Positions 8,453 through 19,947 of a DNA stretch of 64,000 bases are shown in pieces. The notes under the pieces were generated by a model that saw only the letters and a program-made list of their open reading frames with translations, was not told the DNA's origin and searched no databases. Source of the stretch: Gordonia alkanivorans NBRC 16433 (GTDB lineage Bacteria > Actinomycetota > Actinomycetes > Mycobacteriales > Mycobacteriaceae). The stretch spans positions 109,672 through 173,671 of the forward strand of contig NZ_BACI01000072.1 of NCBI RefSeq assembly GCF_000225505.1, read 5' to 3'. Numbering within the stretch: the first letter of the stretch is position 1; each line of letters starts with the position of its first letter. The position numbers were made by a program, and so were the translations under genes.

Positions 8453-8905
8453 TCAGTCCTCGAGCCGGAAGTCCGCGAAGTCGAAGCCGGGCACGACGAC
8501 ACAGCTGACCAGTGCCGCCTCGTCGCCGACGGGGCGCGCACGCTGCCACATGCCGGGCGGCACCAGCGCCTGCGGCTGATTCCCGGCCTCGATGTCGGGC
8601 CCGACGATGATCGGGGTCGGATCGCCGGGGGCATCGCCGTCGCCGCCCAGATCGAGCTGCACCGGCGCCCCGCGATGGTGCAGCCAGAGCTCTGAGCCGC
8701 GCACGGTGTGCCACGCGGACTGTTGGCCGGGCGTCAGGACGAAGTAGATCGCGGTGCCGGCGGCCCGGTCACCGGTGTAGCCGGCCGGGAGCACCGCGTT
8801 CGGCAGCCCGATCCCGCTGCGCCAGGTCTCGCGAAACCAGCCACCCTCCGGGTGCGGTTGCAGGTCAAGGCTTTTCGCCCAGTCCGGTAGTTCGGTGGCG
8901 CTCAT
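8453..8905 (-). CDS. Cupin-fold DUF985 protein
   Basis: 150 residues. LDLQPHPEGGWFRETWRS at the N-terminus and WHTVRGSELWLHHRGAPVQL in the cupin core are typical of the Cupin_5/DUF985 family (YML079-like). Metal ligands are likely His in the H-x-V-x(5)-W-x-H-H region. Function is unknown; some relatives bind sugars or nucleotides. GGGGAG precedes the ATG at 8905. Confidence 0.85.
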   Translation of the reverse strand: MSATELPDWAKSLDLQPHPEGGWFRETWRSGIGLPNAVLPAGYTGDRAAGTAIYFVLTPGQQSAWHTVRGSELWLHHRGAPVQLDLGGDGDAPGDPTPIIVGPDIEAGNQPQALVPPGMWQRARPVGDEAALVSCVVVPGFDFADFRLED

Positions 8906-8924
8906 CTGCTCCCCTGTCTCGTGA

Positions 8925-9731
8925 TCAGTTCCCGACGACTTCGGCGATGACGGTGACCGAACCGGGCGCGATCTCGGTGAACCCGGCATCACGGACCGCG
9001 ACCGCGGTGCCGGACGCATCGGCCTCGAGCAGGTCACGCCATCGTTCGGGCGTGGCCTCACGCACCGCCAGCGGACAGTCGTCGAGCCGCCACCGGATCG
9101 CCTCGTCGGCGTCGAGAAGTTTGGCGGCGAGCATCGATGCGTGACCGACCTGCGCGGCGAGCTTGCCGACGGTCATGTCGAGCCCGGGATTCGTCCACAG
9201 CACCACGCCGTGATCCGGCCTCTCGGTGGGGAGTTCGCCGTCGACCTCGGTGCCGCCGATCTGCAGCTTCTTGACCCGCCGGTCGAGATCGCCGACGCGG
9301 CCGGGCACGAACGCGCGCGCCTCGGCGCCACCCTCGGTCGCGGTCACGCCCCACACCTCTTGCGCCGCAGCCCATTGCGCGCCACGGGCTCGACGAGCGA
9401 TCTTACGAATGCGGGCCTGGCACCAGTCGTCCATCGCCGCCGCCCACGGACCGTCACCGGCTGCGCGGTCGTCGAGACACAGCAGCGCGACGGCCCGTGC
9501 CGCCGCGGTCAACAGGTCGGTGCGATCCGGCGGATCGGACTTCTCGACGCGCAGCACCATCGCCATCGCCAGGACGTCGGCCGGATCCTCAGGATCCTCA
9601 CCGCCCCCGACGTATCCGACGAGGCGTCGATGGTTCGCCACGACCGCATCGGGGGTGACCGGCGGCCGCGTCACGGCGTCACGGGTGACGGGCAAGCCCG
9701 TCACGTCGGCGTTGTCTGTCGTGTCCGACAC
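8925..9731 (-). CDS. PTH2-type peptidyl-tRNA hydrolase-like protein
   Basis: 268 residues. The C-terminal ~115 residues match the archaeal/eukaryotic PTH2 fold: VLWTNPGLDMTVGKLAAQVG, then HASMLAAKLL with the conserved helix, and a final strand SVTVIAEVVGN. The N-terminal ~150 residues are an added helical region (DWCQARIRKIARRARGAQWA) not found in archaeal PTH2. It may cleave peptidyl-tRNA alongside normal Pth; unproven. The GTG at 9731 lies 1 nt after the serB stop, so it is co-transcribed with serB. Confidence 0.75.
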   Translation of the reverse strand: MSDTTDNADVTGLPVTRDAVTRPPVTPDAVVANHRRLVGYVGGGEDPEDPADVLAMAMVLRVEKSDPPDRTDLLTAAARAVALLCLDDRAAGDGPWAAAMDDWCQARIRKIARRARGAQWAAAQEVWGVTATEGGAEARAFVPGRVGDLDRRVKKLQIGGTEVDGELPTERPDHGVVLWTNPGLDMTVGKLAAQVGHASMLAAKLLDADEAIRWRLDDCPLAVREATPERWRDLLEADASGTAVAVRDAGFTEIAPGSVTVIAEVVGN

Positions 9732-9732
9732 G

Positions 9733-10977
<1,245 letters not shown>

Positions 10978-12762
10978 TCAGCGCGGATCGGGATCAGGCG
11001 ATCCCTCGTGCGATCCCACGGTGAACGGCTCGCGACGAGCCTCTTCCATCTGGCGATCCTTGCCCGCGTCGTGACCCGGGCCGACATGAGCCTCGGCACG
11101 CATCCGCTCGATCATGTGCGGGTAGTGCAGCTCGAAGGCCGGACGCTCCGAACGGATGCGGGGCAGCTCGGTGAAGTTGTGGCGCGGCGGCGGCGACGAG
11201 GTCGCCCACTCCAGGGAGTTGCCGAAGCCCCACGGATCGTCGACGGTCACGACCTCGCCGTAGCGGTAGCTGCGGAAGACGTTCCACAAGAACGGCAGGG
11301 TCGACAGGCCGAGGATGAACGCACCAATGGTCGAGATGGTGTTCAGCGTGGTGAAGCCGTCCGACGGCAGGTAGTCGGCGTAGCGACGCGGCATGCCCTC
11401 GTTGCCCAGCCAGTGCTGCACCAGGAACGTCATGTGGAAGCCGATGAACGTCAGCCAGAAGTGGATCTTGCCGAGGCGCTCGTCGAGCATGCGTCCGGTC
11501 ATCTTCGGGAACCAGAAGTAGATGCCGGCGTAGGTGGCGAACACGATGGTGCCGAAGAGCACGTAGTGGAAGTGCGCGACCACGAAGTAGCTGTCGGACA
11601 GGTGGAAGTCCAGCGGCGGGCTCGCGAGCAGGACGCCGGTCAGACCACCGAAGAGGAAGGTCACGATGAAGCCGACGGAGAACAGCATCGGCGTCTCGAA
11701 CGTGATGTGACCTCGCCACATCGTTCCGATCCAGTTGAAGAACTTCACGCCGGTCGGAACCGCGATCAGGAACGTCATGAAGGAGAAGAACGGCAGCAGC
11801 ACGGCGCCGGTGACGTACATGTGGTGCGCCCACACCGCGGCCGACAGGGCGGCGATGGCCAGGGTCGCGTAGATCAGGCCCGAGTATCCGAAGATCGGCT
11901 TACGCGAGAAGACCGGGAAGACCTCCGAGACGATGCCGAAGAACGGCAGCGCGATGACGTACACCTCGGGGTGTCCGAAGAACCAGAACAGGTGCTGCCA
12001 CAGGATGACACCGCCGTTGGCCGGGTCGTAGATGTGGGCGCCGAACTGGCGGTCGACCTCGAGGCCCATCAGGGCAGCGGTCAGCAGCGGGAAGATCAGC
12101 AGGATGAGCACGCTGGTCACCAGGATGTTCCAGGTGAAGATCGGCATGCGGAACATCGTCATACCGGGTGCACGGAGGCAGACCACGGTGGTGACCATGT
12201 TGACCGCGCCGAGGATGGTGCCCAGACCGGACACACCCAGACCCATGATCCACAGGTCGGCACCGAGGCCGGGGCTGTGTACGGCGTCGGTCAGCGGCGT
12301 GTACGCCGTCCAACCGAAGTCGGCGGCACCGCCCGGGGTGATGAAGCCGGCGATGGCGATGGTCGAACCGAAGACGAACAGCCAGAAGCCGAGTGCGTTC
12401 AGTCGCGGGAAGGCGACGTCGGGCGAACCGATCTGCAGCGGCAACACGAAGTTGGCGAAGCCGATGACGATCGGGGTCGCGTACATCAGCAGCATCACGG
12501 TGCCGTGCATCGTGAAGAGCTGGTTGAACTGCTCTGTCGACAGGAACTGCATGCCCGGAGCCGCGAGCTCACCACGCATCAGCAGGGCCATCAGGCCGCC
12601 GATGAGGAAGAACGCGAAACATGCAGTGATGTACATCATGCCGATCAGCTTGTGATCGGTCGTCGTCAACAGCTTGTAGATGAACGAACCCTTGGGCTGA
12701 TAGCGCTCCGGGAATGGTCGCACTGGAGCCACTTGCGTGGTGGGTTGGTCTACCGCGGTCAC
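10978..12762 (-). CDS. ctaD: Cytochrome c oxidase (aa3) subunit I
   Basis: 594 residues with about twelve hydrophobic helices. [20 protein letters not shown] carries the CuB His and the His-Tyr pair, [10 protein letters not shown] the other CuB histidines, and [13 protein letters not shown] the heme a/a3 ligands. It is the catalytic subunit of the cytochrome bcc-aa3 branch, reducing O2 to water in the inner membrane. The start is GTG at 12762, preceded by AGGAGGA at proper spacing. As in mycobacteria it is not next to the other cta genes. Confidence 0.96.
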   Translation of the reverse strand: MTAVDQPTTQVAPVRPFPERYQPKGSFIYKLLTTTDHKLIGMMYITACFAFFLIGGLMALLMRGELAAPGMQFLSTEQFNQLFTMHGTVMLLMYATPIVIGFANFVLPLQIGSPDVAFPRLNALGFWLFVFGSTIAIAGFITPGGAADFGWTAYTPLTDAVHSPGLGADLWIMGLGVSGLGTILGAVNMVTTVVCLRAPGMTMFRMPIFTWNILVTSVLILLIFPLLTAALMGLEVDRQFGAHIYDPANGGVILWQHLFWFFGHPEVYVIALPFFGIVSEVFPVFSRKPIFGYSGLIYATLAIAALSAAVWAHHMYVTGAVLLPFFSFMTFLIAVPTGVKFFNWIGTMWRGHITFETPMLFSVGFIVTFLFGGLTGVLLASPPLDFHLSDSYFVVAHFHYVLFGTIVFATYAGIYFWFPKMTGRMLDERLGKIHFWLTFIGFHMTFLVQHWLGNEGMPRRYADYLPSDGFTTLNTISTIGAFILGLSTLPFLWNVFRSYRYGEVVTVDDPWGFGNSLEWATSSPPPRHNFTELPRIRSERPAFELHYPHMIERMRAEAHVGPGHDAGKDRQMEEARREPFTVGSHEGSPDPDPR

Positions 12763-13055
12763 AGATCCTCCTCTTGCGCGAGCTCGACGTCGAACCCCTT
12801 CGAACGTCGGTCGGCACATGAACACAAACCGAGCGCTGAGTACTGATCCTAAACCCTTCCCGACGCCCGGGCCGAACGGGTCCTACGATCTGTCGTATTC
12901 GACGCCCGACGCACCACATCGGCCGTGCTCAAACCCCTTTCCTCCTTCGACGCGCCGGGTGGTCTGGCGACCCCGCTCGGTGTCTGCGGCCGACGGTCTG
13001 GCGGCCCCGTGGAAGCCTACGCTCGACGCCCCGGCGCCGGTGCTAGGTTGGGCGG
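12763..13055. other. Divergent ctaD-fecB intergenic region
   Basis: 293 bp between two divergent genes. On the minus strand a TAGGAT box (12846-12851) could give a ctaD transcript with a ~75-nt leader that includes the AGGAGGA site. The fecB -10 box lies at its right end (13044-13049). I see no convincing operator or further gene. Confidence 0.4.
13044..13049 (+). promoter_or_regulatory. -10 box (TAGGTT) for leaderless fecB
   Basis: TAGGTT, six nt, then GTG at 13056. Confidence 0.45.
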
Positions 13056-14078
13056 GTGCAGAGCAGGGGTAACGGGGTCACGGATGTACGTGTTCGTCGT
13101 ATGCGGGGACGCCGGCCGGTCTGGGCAGCGGTCCTCGGCGTGGTCGTCGTCGCGGCGTCGGCAGCGTGTTCCGGCGACGAGCCGCTGACCACTCCCGACG
13201 GCTCCACCATCTCGACCACTGTCACCCGCGTCGCGGAGGTCAACATCGTCTCCGCCGACCGTGACTTCTCGAAGACCTGCCTCGCGCCCACCCCGGCCGA
13301 CGACGCCGCCACCGATCCCACCCGCATCGTCGTGACCGATCCGGCGCTCCTGGACGCCCTGTGTGCACTCGGCATCGGCGACAAGGTGACGGCCGTGACC
13401 GCTGCCCCTGGTTCGGTGCCCGCCTATCTCGGACCCCGACTGTCGTCGGTGCCGGCGATCGGGACCGCGCCCGACGCCGCAGCTGTGTCGCAGGCCGACG
13501 CCGACCTCGTCCTCCTCACTCCCGAGACCGCCGCGTCGTCGAAGCCCTTCGGCTCGGTGCGTTCGGCCACGATCCCCGCCGGCGACTGGCAGGAGCAGTT
13601 CCAGGCCGTCGCCGACGCCGTCGGCCGCAGCGAAGCCGGGCGGCAGCGTCTGGCCGAGTTCACGACCGAAGCCGCCAAGACCGGCAGGCGCATGGACGCC
13701 TCACATACGCAGGTGTCGCTGGTCCGGTTCGGCGAGGACTCGGAGACCATCGCCGGCATGGACACCTTCGCCGGCCAGGTCCTCGGTGAGATCGGCGTCC
13801 AGCGGCCCGGTCCGCAACGGGTCCCCGATTCCTTCCCCGTCACCTCCGAGAACTTCCGTGAGGCCGAAGGCGACCTCATCTATGTGAGCTTTGAAGGTGA
13901 GAAGGGCCAGGAGCACGGCGAAGAGGTCCTGCTCAGCGACGAGTGGCTGGGTCTGGGTGCCTCGATGTGGAAGCGCGTGCTCGCCGTCGACGACGCCGTC
14001 TGGTACGACTCCTCCGGCCTCGCTGCCGCCTGGCTGGTCCTCAACGACGTCAAGGGTTCGCTCGACGGCAACTCCTGA
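13056..14078 (+). CDS. fecB: FecB-like periplasmic binding lipoprotein (iron-siderophore type)
   Basis: 340 residues. A basic start and hydrophobic stretch (WAAVLGVVVVAASAAC) end in a lipobox-like SAAC at ~residue 36, so the mature protein is lipid-anchored outside the membrane. The body follows the Fe/B12 periplasmic-binding fold, with VVTDPALLDALCALGIGDKV and QADADLVLLTPETA. It matches Rv3044 in position beside ctaD. Siderophore or heme binding is known for mycobacterial FecB; the ligand here is inferred. The GTG at 13056 is used; an ATG at 13101 is possible. Confidence 0.85.
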   Translation: MQSRGNGVTDVRVRRMRGRRPVWAAVLGVVVVAASAACSGDEPLTTPDGSTISTTVTRVAEVNIVSADRDFSKTCLAPTPADDAATDPTRIVVTDPALLDALCALGIGDKVTAVTAAPGSVPAYLGPRLSSVPAIGTAPDAAAVSQADADLVLLTPETAASSKPFGSVRSATIPAGDWQEQFQAVADAVGRSEAGRQRLAEFTTEAAKTGRRMDASHTQVSLVRFGEDSETIAGMDTFAGQVLGEIGVQRPGPQRVPDSFPVTSENFREAEGDLIYVSFEGEKGQEHGEEVLLSDEWLGLGASMWKRVLAVDDAVWYDSSGLAAAWLVLNDVKGSLDGNS

Positions 14079-14156
14079 GCGGCCCCCGCGTCCACCGTTT
14101 GGATCAGGCCAGGTCAAACCCTCGCCCTGGACTCTCTGACGCATCACTGTTTGCGC

Positions 14157-14645
14157 ATGACTGTCACCGATCAGTACCTGGCCAACAACGCGGAGTACGC
14201 CAAGACCTTCAACGGTCCCCTGCCGCTGCCGCCGAGCAAGCACATCGCCATCGTCGCGTGCATGGACGCCCGCCTCGACGTCTACCGCGTCCTCGGCATC
14301 AACGAGGGCGAGGCCCACGTGATCCGCAACGCCGGCGGCGTCGTCACCGCCGACGAGATCCGCTCCCTCGCCATCAGCCAGCGGCTGCTCGGCACCACCG
14401 AGATCGTCCTGATCCACCACACCGACTGCGGCATGCTCACCTTCACCGACGACGATTTCAAGCGCGACATCCAGACCGAGATCGGGCAGAAGCCGGAGTG
14501 GGCCGCCGAGGCGTTCAGCGACGTCGACGACGACGTGCGGCAGTCGCTCAACCGCATCAAGAACAGTCCGTTCATCACCAAGACCAGCTCGCTGCGCGGG
14601 TTCGTGTTCGACGTCGCGACCGGCCTCCTCCGCGAGGTCTCCTGA
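14157..14645 (+). CDS. Beta-carbonic anhydrase (Rv1284-like)
   Basis: 162 residues. CMDARLD (~residue 35) gives a zinc Cys and the Asp-Arg dyad, and HHTDCGML (~residue 85) gives the zinc His and second Cys. It converts CO2 and water to bicarbonate. Length and the tail TSLRGFVFDVATG-type sequence match the short mycobacterial Rv1284 class. ATG at 14157 is preferred over the TTG two codons upstream. It is on the same strand as fecB, 78 bp downstream. Confidence 0.93.
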   Translation: MTVTDQYLANNAEYAKTFNGPLPLPPSKHIAIVACMDARLDVYRVLGINEGEAHVIRNAGGVVTADEIRSLAISQRLLGTTEIVLIHHTDCGMLTFTDDDFKRDIQTEIGQKPEWAAEAFSDVDDDVRQSLNRIKNSPFITKTSSLRGFVFDVATGLLREVS

Positions 14646-14664
14646 CTCATCTGACTCCAGACAG

Positions 14665-14705
14665 AACCGACCGGGTACGCGCGGTGCGGCGTACCCGGTC
14701 GGTTT
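14665..14705. terminator. Bidirectional hairpin terminator
   Basis: AACCGACCGGGTACGC (from 14665) pairs perfectly with GCGTACCCGGTCGGTT (to 14704) around an 8-nt loop, followed by TTCGTCTCG. It sits between the convergent carbonic anhydrase gene and the 52-aa gene. Confidence 0.8.
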
Positions 14706-14726
14706 CGTCTCGTCGGTCGCTTCTCG

Positions 14727-14885
14727 TCAGTCCGCGGTGTGGTCCGAGCGCTTCACCGCGTCGGGAGCGTTCTCCCGGGTCGCCATGCCGCCCTCACGTC
14801 CGTGGTCCTTGGGGCCGGGCGGGTCCTTGCGAACCTCGGCAGTGCCCTCGTCGTGTTCGGCCTGCTGGTCCTTCGACTGTCCCAT
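14727..14885 (-). CDS. Small hydrophilic protein (52 aa)
   Basis: ATG at 14885 follows GAGGAGG at ideal spacing and the frame runs to TGA at 14727. The product is Lys/Asp/Glu/Gly/Pro-rich with no hydrophobic core (starts MGQSKDQQAEHDEG, ends KRSDHTAD), so it is probably disordered. The strong ribosome binding site, flanking terminator and lack of any other gene here support it. Function unknown; small stress-type proteins look like this, but that is only a resemblance. Confidence 0.7.
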   Translation of the reverse strand: MGQSKDQQAEHDEGTAEVRKDPPGPKDHGREGGMATRENAPDAVKRSDHTAD

Positions 14886-15009
14886 CGGTGCCTCCTCGCA
14901 CTCTCGTGCCGCGTTGAGCCTGCGGAATCGATCTTCTCCCTTACCCTCGTCGGACGATGTGGAAACCGGCAGTGTCGGGGGCCGTCGTTAGACTGGCGGG
15001 CGATCCTCG

Positions 15010-18000
15010 ATGCCATCAGAACCGCAGCTCAGTGGGCCGACTCCGCCGGACTCCGCCCCCTCGCCCTCAACCCACCGGCCCCGTTCCGTCGCGCCGCTCC
15101 ACGTCCTGTGGCGGCCCGGTGTGGGGATGGCCGTGTGGATCGACGGCGAACCGGCAGACCTGCCCGAGCCGCTGCGCGACGCCCTGTCGGGCCGCCGGTT
15201 CCGCAGCGAGATCCCGATCGTCGGCGAGGGCAATCGCCGACGGTTCGTCCGGGCGGCGACGCTCGGCCTGACGTCGGCGGTGTCCCTGCTCGACGCGTCT
15301 CGGTCGGCGACGGTCACCGGCGATGTCCGGTGGTATCGCTACCTGCTCGACGGCGTACGTTCATTCGTCGCCGCCGGCTCGGTGGCGCCGTCGGCCGAGC
15401 AGGTCGCGGGCGAATGGCTGCTCCGCTGGGTCGTCATTCCGACGCCGACGTGGCGCAGCTGGCATGCCGTCGGCCTCGGCAGTGCGCCGGATGCGTTGCT
15501 GCACAACGGCTCCCACGCCTCGCTCGACGACTTTCTCGCCGAGCTCGTCGATTACGAATGCCGCACGACGATCGCTCGTTCGATCCCCCGGCTCGGCGAA
15601 CCGCGTCCGGCGTCGCCCGTCGTCCGCGCGCTGCTGCCCGGCACCGACGTCGGCCCGCCCTGCTCCCCCGAGCGTCTGGCGGCCGCTGTGGGGAGCTGGT
15701 CCCGGTGGAATGCCGGCGTGCCACGAGACGACCAGTCACTGATCTTCCGTCTCCACGAACCCGAGTACGACGACCTGACCGAGAGCCATTGGGACGACGC
15801 GTGGGACGACGACACCTTCGACCTGCCCACGCGCGACGAGGTCGCCGACGCCTCGCGCTGGCGACTCGAGGTCTGCCGGCGCAGCATCGACGGTCAGATC
15901 GAGCCGGTGGCACCCCACCGCCTCGACGCTCATGAACTCGACGAGCTGACCACAGCGCTGGCCACCGCGGTACGCGAGTTCCCCGAACTCGACCGGGCCG
16001 ACCCGGACCGCGGCTCCCTCGACTTCCTGCTCCCCACCGACGTCGCCGCCGAACTGTTCGCTACCGGCGCCGCGGCACTGGGCGCGGCCGGGATTCCGGT
16101 GCTGCTCCCCCGCACCATCGCCGAGGTCCGGCCGAGTCTCACGCTGCGTGCCCTGCCACCACCCGGCGGCGGGGCGCCCGCAGCCATGGTCGGTCTCCGC
16201 GAGATCCGTGAGTTCGAATGGAGACTGGCACTGGGTGATTCATCCGACGCCATCACCCTCACCGACGCCGATCTCGACGAATTGTCCGGCCAGAAGGGCG
16301 ATCTGGTCCGGGTGCGTGGCGTGTGGGTCCGCGCCGAGGGTTCGGCACTGACGCGCGCCGCCGCCTTCGTAGCGACGCAACGTGCTCTCGCCGCAACCCA
16401 GCCGCCCGCGGACTTCGGCGAACTGTTCGGTCTCGTGACCGGCGAGTCGGACAAGCTCCCGGTCCCCGTCGCCCGGGTCGAAGGACTCTCGTGGCTCGAC
16501 GACGTCGCCGAAGGCGGCGCCATCCGACCCGAACCGGTCACACCCCCAACCGATCTGGAAGCCGTGCTGCGGCCGTACCAACAACGAGGGCTGGACTGGC
16601 TGGCACACCTGTCGAACCTCGGCGTCGGAGGCGTACTCGCCGACGACATGGGCTTGGGCAAGACCCTCCAGGTGATCGCACTCGAGTGCCACGAGCGCAG
16701 CGTCATCGCCGACGACGCCGACCGGCCCGGACCGACGCTCGTCGTCTGCCCGATGTCGCTGGTCGGCAACTGGTCTCGCGAGATAGCGCGGTTCGCACCC
16801 GGACTGCGTGTGGCCATCCATCACGGCCCGTCGCGAGCCGCCGGCGCGGTCTTCACCACGATCCGCGATTCCGTCGACATCGTCGTCACAACCTTCGCGA
16901 TCGCCGGCCGCGACCTCGAACTGCTCTCCCGACATCCCTGGCACCGCGTCGTCGTCGACGAGGCCCAGCACCTCAAGAACGTCAACACCATTGCCTCCAA
17001 GGCGATCCGGAACATTCCCGCCGATCGCCGTCTCGCGCTGACCGGCACCCCGGTGGAGAATCGCCTCGAGGACCTGCGCGCGGTGATCGACCTGGTGAAC
17101 CCCGGACTGTTGGGGTCGGCGTCGGTGTTCCGCGCGCGCTATGCCGAACCCATCGAACGCGACCGCGATCCCGGAGCCCTAAGGCGACTGTCCGCGATCA
17201 CACGGCCGTTCATCCTGCGCCGCGAGAAGACCGACCCGGCCATCGCCGCCGATCTGCCGGAGAAGGCGGACTTCGCGGTGCGCGCCAACCTCACCGTCGA
17301 ACAGGCCGCGCTCTACCGCGCGGTCATCGACGAACTCATGGCAGCGCTGCGCGACAAACAGCAGCGCACCCTGCGTCGTCGCAACGTGCTGGCCGCACTC
17401 ACGCGGCTCAAGCAGGTGTGCAACCACCCGGCGCACTACCTCGCCGACGGCACCGACCTCATCCGCGACGGCGAACATCGTTCCGGCAAGGTCGAATTGC
17501 TCGCCGACATCGTCTCCACCGTCGCCGACGAGGGCGACCGCGCACTCGTCTTCACCCAGTTCGCGACGTTCGGCGAGATGCTGTCGGGATGGCTCGCCGA
17601 ACAGTTCGGCACCGCGATCCCGCTGCTGCACGGCGGACTCGGCCGCACGGAACGCGACCGCATGGTCGCCGGCTTCCAATCCGACGACGGTCCCCCGGTC
17701 ATGCTGGCAACCCTCAAGGCCGGCGGCACCGGCCTCAACCTGACCGCGGCCAACCACGTCATCCACGTCGACCGGTGGTGGAACCCCGCCGTCGAGGATC
17801 AGGCCACCGACCGCGCGTACCGCATCGGCCAGAACCAGAAGGTGTCGGTGCACCGGTTCGTCTGCGTGGGCACCATCGAGGAACGGATCGACGACATGAT
17901 CGCCAAGAAGCGCGAACTGTCCCGGCTCACCGTCGCCGCCGGCGAGAACTGGGTGTCCGACCTCGCCGACGACGAACTCTTCGAACTCTTCCGGCTCCGC

Positions 18001-18021
18001 GACGAGGCGGTGAGCGAATGA
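15010..18021 (+). CDS. helZ: Snf2-family helicase/ATPase (HelZ-like)
   Basis: 1003 residues. The N-terminal ~500 residues are the bacterial Snf2-associated region. The motor follows: GVLADDMGLGKTLQVIAL (Walker A, ~residue 545), VVVDEAQHLKN (DEAQ box), ALTGTPVENRLEDL (motif III), then the C-lobe with GGTGLNLTAANHVIHVDRWW and TDRAYRIGQNQKVSVHRFV (motif VI). It is a double-stranded DNA translocase of the Rv2101/HelZ type; its role may be in transcription recycling or DNA repair. It overlaps the next gene by ATGA, as in other actinobacteria where Snf2 and SWIM proteins are paired. Confidence 0.9.
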   Translation: MPSEPQLSGPTPPDSAPSPSTHRPRSVAPLHVLWRPGVGMAVWIDGEPADLPEPLRDALSGRRFRSEIPIVGEGNRRRFVRAATLGLTSAVSLLDASRSATVTGDVRWYRYLLDGVRSFVAAGSVAPSAEQVAGEWLLRWVVIPTPTWRSWHAVGLGSAPDALLHNGSHASLDDFLAELVDYECRTTIARSIPRLGEPRPASPVVRALLPGTDVGPPCSPERLAAAVGSWSRWNAGVPRDDQSLIFRLHEPEYDDLTESHWDDAWDDDTFDLPTRDEVADASRWRLEVCRRSIDGQIEPVAPHRLDAHELDELTTALATAVREFPELDRADPDRGSLDFLLPTDVAAELFATGAAALGAAGIPVLLPRTIAEVRPSLTLRALPPPGGGAPAAMVGLREIREFEWRLALGDSSDAITLTDADLDELSGQKGDLVRVRGVWVRAEGSALTRAAAFVATQRALAATQPPADFGELFGLVTGESDKLPVPVARVEGLSWLDDVAEGGAIRPEPVTPPTDLEAVLRPYQQRGLDWLAHLSNLGVGGVLADDMGLGKTLQVIALECHERSVIADDADRPGPTLVVCPMSLVGNWSREIARFAPGLRVAIHHGPSRAAGAVFTTIRDSVDIVVTTFAIAGRDLELLSRHPWHRVVVDEAQHLKNVNTIASKAIRNIPADRRLALTGTPVENRLEDLRAVIDLVNPGLLGSASVFRARYAEPIERDRDPGALRRLSAITRPFILRREKTDPAIAADLPEKADFAVRANLTVEQAALYRAVIDELMAALRDKQQRTLRRRNVLAALTRLKQVCNHPAHYLADGTDLIRDGEHRSGKVELLADIVSTVADEGDRALVFTQFATFGEMLSGWLAEQFGTAIPLLHGGLGRTERDRMVAGFQSDDGPPVMLATLKAGGTGLNLTAANHVIHVDRWWNPAVEDQATDRAYRIGQNQKVSVHRFVCVGTIEERIDDMIAKKRELSRLTVAAGENWVSDLADDELFELFRLRDEAVSE

Positions 18022-18827
18022 CCGTGCGCAAGAAGGGCACCCAACGCAAAGGCGAACGGGGCACCATCGCCGTCCGCGGATACGGTCTCACGCCGTGGTC
18101 GCGGGCGTTCGTCGACGTGGTCGAGGGCCGCGGCGCCGACGGTGAGGCGGCCGCCGACAGCCGACACATCACCAAGGCACGCAGGTACTTCCGTGACCGG
18201 CATGTGCGCGGTCTGCGGATCGGTGCGGGCCAGGTGACGGCGTCGGTGGAGGGCACGCAACTGGAACCGTTCGACGTCATCATCACCACCCGCACGGTCG
18301 ACACACCGACGCTGGCCGGGCTACTCCGCGACCGAGGCGGCGTCGAGGAACTGATGCGACTCACGCGCGGCGAGCAGCCACCTATCCTCGGCGAACTCCT
18401 GGTGCCCACCGAATCGGCGGACATCGCCACCGACTGCACCTGCCCCGACGAGGCTCCGCGGTGCGTCCACGCGCTGGTGACGAGCTATGAGATCGCCGCC
18501 GAGATCGACCGGTCTCCGCTGACACTGCTGACGGTGATGGGTACCGATCTCCGTGACCTGCTCGCCGAAATCGACTCGCGGCCCGCACAATCCCCCGCCG
18601 CCGACGACGACTCGTCGTCGGGCTCGCTGCGGCCCGACGACTTCTACGGCACCTCGTCGCCGTTGCCGCCGCTCCCGTCGGTCCCACGGATGAACCCGCT
18701 CACCGCGCTCGACGGTTCGGATCTCCGCGCCGCGCTGCGGGCGACAGGTGTGGCGCCGGCCGACATCGCCGAGACCATCGACGAACTCGGCGATCTCTAC
18801 GACCGCCTGACCGCCACAGACTTATAG
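18018..18827 (+). CDS. SWIM zinc-finger protein, partner of Snf2 ATPase
   Basis: 269 residues. CTCPDEAPRCVHALV (~residue 140) is a SWIM finger (CxC...CxH), expected to bind zinc and nucleic acid or protein. The N-terminus is basic (MTVRKKGTQRKGERG). A Pro/Ser/Asp-rich linker (~195-225) separates it from a short helical tail. Its ATG overlaps the stop of the Snf2 gene by four bases, so translation is coupled and the two proteins probably act together. Confidence 0.88.
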   Translation: MTVRKKGTQRKGERGTIAVRGYGLTPWSRAFVDVVEGRGADGEAAADSRHITKARRYFRDRHVRGLRIGAGQVTASVEGTQLEPFDVIITTRTVDTPTLAGLLRDRGGVEELMRLTRGEQPPILGELLVPTESADIATDCTCPDEAPRCVHALVTSYEIAAEIDRSPLTLLTVMGTDLRDLLAEIDSRPAQSPAADDDSSSGSLRPDDFYGTSSPLPPLPSVPRMNPLTALDGSDLRAALRATGVAPADIAETIDELGDLYDRLTATDL

Positions 18828-18862
18828 CCCGAACCCGCGCTGGGCGCGGCTTCGGGCTATAA
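18822..18862. terminator. Bidirectional hairpin terminator
   Basis: TTATAGCCCGAA (18822-18833) pairs with TTCGGGCTATAA (18851-18862), with an inner CCGCGC/GCGCGG stem. It overlaps the SWIM stop codon and ends just before nrdF, with AAAAC/TATAA flanks. It serves both convergent genes. Confidence 0.8.
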
Positions 18863-18874
18863 AACGGTGCGGGA

Positions 18875-19894
<1,020 letters not shown>

Positions 19895-19947
19895 CTAACT
19901 GGTCGAGTGGGGGCCAAAGCTACTGAAAGGCATTGTGTGGCAAAGGA

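Noticed and set aside
11008..12846. 612-codon frame opposite ctaD
   Set aside because: Its His/Glu/Asp/Arg-rich translation is a mirror of a membrane protein gene; ctaD is unmistakable.
14739..15935. Long plus-strand frame across 14.7-15.9 kb
   Set aside because: It overlaps the Snf2 gene in another frame and has a low-complexity Arg-rich translation typical of high-GC shadows.
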